This document shows positions 25,953 through 28,098 of a stretch of DNA of 28,098 nucleotides, in pieces. How positions within the stretch are numbered: the stretch's first letter is position 1; each line of letters begins with the position of its first letter. The notes beneath the pieces were generated by a model. That model saw nothing but the letters and a program-made list of their open reading frames with translations, did no database searches and was not told the DNA's origin. The DNA comes from Acanthamoeba lenticulata (Eukaryota; Discosea; Longamoebia; Acanthamoebidae), in the NCBI GenBank assembly GCA_002179805.1, contig NAVB01001657.1, forward strand, positions 1-28,098. Direction: 5' to 3'. Position numbers and translations under genes: made by a program.

Positions 25953-28098
25953 TCAAACCTCCTCAAGCAAAAGGCACAGAAAATGGTGGAGAGGGCGCAC
26001 CCCCGACCGGAGCAGAGAGAGGAACGGCGCCGGCATCGTGATCTGATGGTGTTCGTCGATGAATCGGCACCAACGTGTTGTCCCTCGCTGAACGAATCAC
26101 CAACAACATGGCGAAGGAAACTCAGCCGTTGGGCAAGCAAAACGCGGGCGGGAAGGGAAGGGGTACGTTCAGTACGCTTCCGTTTAGTGAGGCTCGTGGT
26201 GCCCCGTTTGATTTTGTACTCGGTCTTGGTCGCCACAGCCTGTGATGCCGCCAACACAGGAAAAGAGGGTGAGTTCCGCGTGAGCTGAAAGAGCAGGAAG
26301 AGGAGAATCGTGCGCACGTTGGCCGAGTCGACTTCGTCGAGGAGCGTGCGGTGGTGGGGTGTCACATTATCGAGGCCTTTTTGTGCGATGATGTGCGTGG
26401 CCATCGCCACGAGAATATCTCTGCTCTCCATCCAGCCCACCACGATGGTAAGCGTTCAGAGCACGACCGGACCAGAAAGGTATGCCGCAGGGACATGTTC
26501 ATACTTGGATGGTGTGATAAAGGACAAGAGAGGTTCATCCTGCTTGAGGAGAGTGAGCTTGAATTTGGACATTCGGATCCGGGAGAGGTAGGCCGACTTG
26601 TCCAGGTCCTCCTTCTTCTTCTTGGCTTGCAGCTTATGCTGCTCTTTCGGCGTCAGGATTCCGCGGCGCAGATTCGTCAGCGTTGTCAGCGGCATCAGAT
26701 TCTGTGCGTAAACCAGAACGAGTTATGTTTCTCTGTGTGCAGCCCCAAGGCAGGTGCAGAGTCGGGCAACGTACGGCGGCGCCGGGCTTGAGCCACTCGA
26801 ATGAGTCGCGGTCGGCCACACAATAGTAGCGGTCCCACGTGTCCTTCTGCTTGACCCACAGGAAGCCGGCCATCTCCTTGTGCTGATGGTGGCCGCTCTT
26901 TGAATGAGCAAAAAGAGCCTTCTAAGCGCTTTGTGGGGGGGGGATGTGGGTTGGCGTACGCCGTCTTCGGTGGTGCCCTGCTTGAAGAAGTGGCGCCAGG
27001 CCATGAGTTGATGGGGCGCTCGGGCTGCCAGCTCGAGCTTCTCCCAGCCGGCGGCCATGAGCGCGTCGACATCGAACCACTCCTGCGCGCCAAAGCCCAA
27101 GTCCACGCCCATCCCCTCCGTGGAGGTGCTCTCGCCATCGGTTCCGCCATGACTAGCGACGCCATTGACCTGCGCCGTTGGCACAGATTCGTGCTCGGAC
27201 TCTCCCTTGTCCGTCTCGCTGCCATCCGACGAGTCCTTGCGATGGACCAAGTCATGCTCGTGCTGACGAGGTTGTTGTGCTACATCGCCGTCCGCGTGTA
27301 CGGCCTTATCACTGTAATCGGCCGGTTCCTTGTGCGAGGAGCGTGGCGTAGCGCCGTCAATTGTGGCCCGGTGCTTGCGGGTCTGTCGAGCGCGCTCTTT
27401 CTCCTCCTTCTCACGGGCCTTGGCGCGCTTCTTTTCTTCGCGGCGCTCCTTTTCGCGCTTCTCGCGGTCTCGGTCGGCGCCGTGGCCGATATGATGCACT
27501 GACGTGTAGAGCTCCAGCACCCAACCCTCCTGCTTGCCAAAAAGGACTCGCGGGGTATTCTTTGTCAGGACGCGGCGATGTTTGAGCTTCTTAGGCAGTG
27601 CGGTCGCGCCCTACACGGCGCGAGCATTTGGCCAGATGCACGAGCACATCAGCAAATGAAGAAGCCAGCTATTGCAGAAAGGGAATGAGGGAAAAGAGTG
27701 ATGAACAGACCTGGAGCTGGAGAGGACAGCTGATGATGCAGCCCATTGAGACCTCCATGAGAACTGGCTCAGCCCCACGCTTGCCACACAGGCCCACCAC
27801 GGCTCGCGGCTGGGCAAAGGGGGCGAGAAGTAAGTACCACCATCAGCAATAGGAGAGCAAAGAGAAGAACATTTACCTCAAGGAGCCGGTCAGGACCGTC
27901 GTCTTCCTTTTTCTTCTTGTGCACGCGCCCAAGATGCGTCACCTTCTCCACGCCGGAGAACATGATCTTGTGAGCCATGTCTTTTCCCTTCTTGATTTTG
28001 AGGACAAAAGCGTTGGGTGCATTGTGTGCTGTCTCGCCCTCCTTCTCGACCTTGTGCGACTCGCCCTCCTTTTCATTCTTATGCGCTTCAGCCTTGTT
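25953..28098 (-). CDS. PH-like domain protein, partial (runs off the right edge)
   Basis: Exons 27877-28098, 27711-27809, 26960-27610, 26775-26897 and one from 26701 downward join in phase 0 with GT-AG signals. The visible part starts within a Lys/Glu-rich region (NKAEAHKNEKEGESHK), then FVLKIKKGKDMAHKIMFSG, PRAVVGLCGKRG, VSMGCIISCPLQLQ and GKQEGWVLELYTSVHH. A charged coiled-coil or disordered region follows (REKREKERREEKKRAK). Next is AQEWFDVDALMAAGWEKLEL, then a PH-like start, HKEMAGFLWVKQKDTWDRYY, with LLSFITPSKYEH as a possible last strand. The tail (SRDILVAMATHIIAQKGLDN, ANVRTILLFLLFQL) is helical and unrecognised. The C-terminal exon may be ITMPAPFLSLLRSGV to LLLEEV, whose TGA touches the patatin ATG. 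Function is unknown; a membrane-linked scaffold is one option. Confidence 0.55.

Overview
The window looks like nuclear DNA of a free-living amoeba, most likely Acanthamoeba or a close relative. The evidence is GC-rich exons broken by many short GT-AG introns (typical donors gtacg, gtgcg, gttcg; introns often 40-120 nt), very tight gene spacing on both strands, and the family mix: a secreted CBM49 protein like the cyst-wall lectins of Acanthamoeba, a hybrid histidine-kinase relative, a RasGEF, ESCRT-II VPS36 and an F-box protein. The species is inferred from these traits and was not tested. No bacterial operon, tRNA, rRNA, CRISPR or transposon was recognised.

Layout: an F-box gene runs off the left edge (minus, <1-186) and is divergent from a RasGEF gene (plus, 420-2440). 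Three minus-strand genes follow: an intronless four-domain CBM49 secreted protein (2614-4344), a Zn(II)2Cys6 regulator with a probable PAS region (4759-6437) and a C2-domain protein with a broken frame (6550-8052). VPS36 (minus, 8395-10115) is head to head with an unrecognised helical protein (plus, 10186-12150); only 70 bp separate the start codons. The minus gene at 12382-15337 joins a HutD/Ves-like domain to an AstE/AspA-type zinc amidohydrolase. Then come a small basic protein (15670-16093), a METTL21-like methyltransferase (16571-17658) and a secreted M28 zinc peptidase (17705-19817). A single-exon orphan (plus, 19945-20772) ends 8 bp from a minus-strand gene (20781-22456) that carries membrane segments, a histidine-kinase H-box and a receiver domain but no ATPase domain. 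The right end holds a patatin-like phospholipase with an insert of about 380 residues (22895-25952) and a partial PH-like protein (25953->28098), which may be one gene.

The genes do not form one pathway. They are mostly housekeeping and signalling genes packed tightly: Ras activation, two-component-type signalling, lipid hydrolysis, endosomal sorting, secreted proteolysis, cyst-wall or cellulose binding, and N-acyl amino acid metabolism. The three architectures most worth checking are the HutD-AstE/AspA fusion, the kinase-less H-box plus receiver protein and the interrupted patatin. Exon boundaries were placed by hand from splice signals, reading phase and family conservation, and the ones that do not close cleanly are named in the entries.
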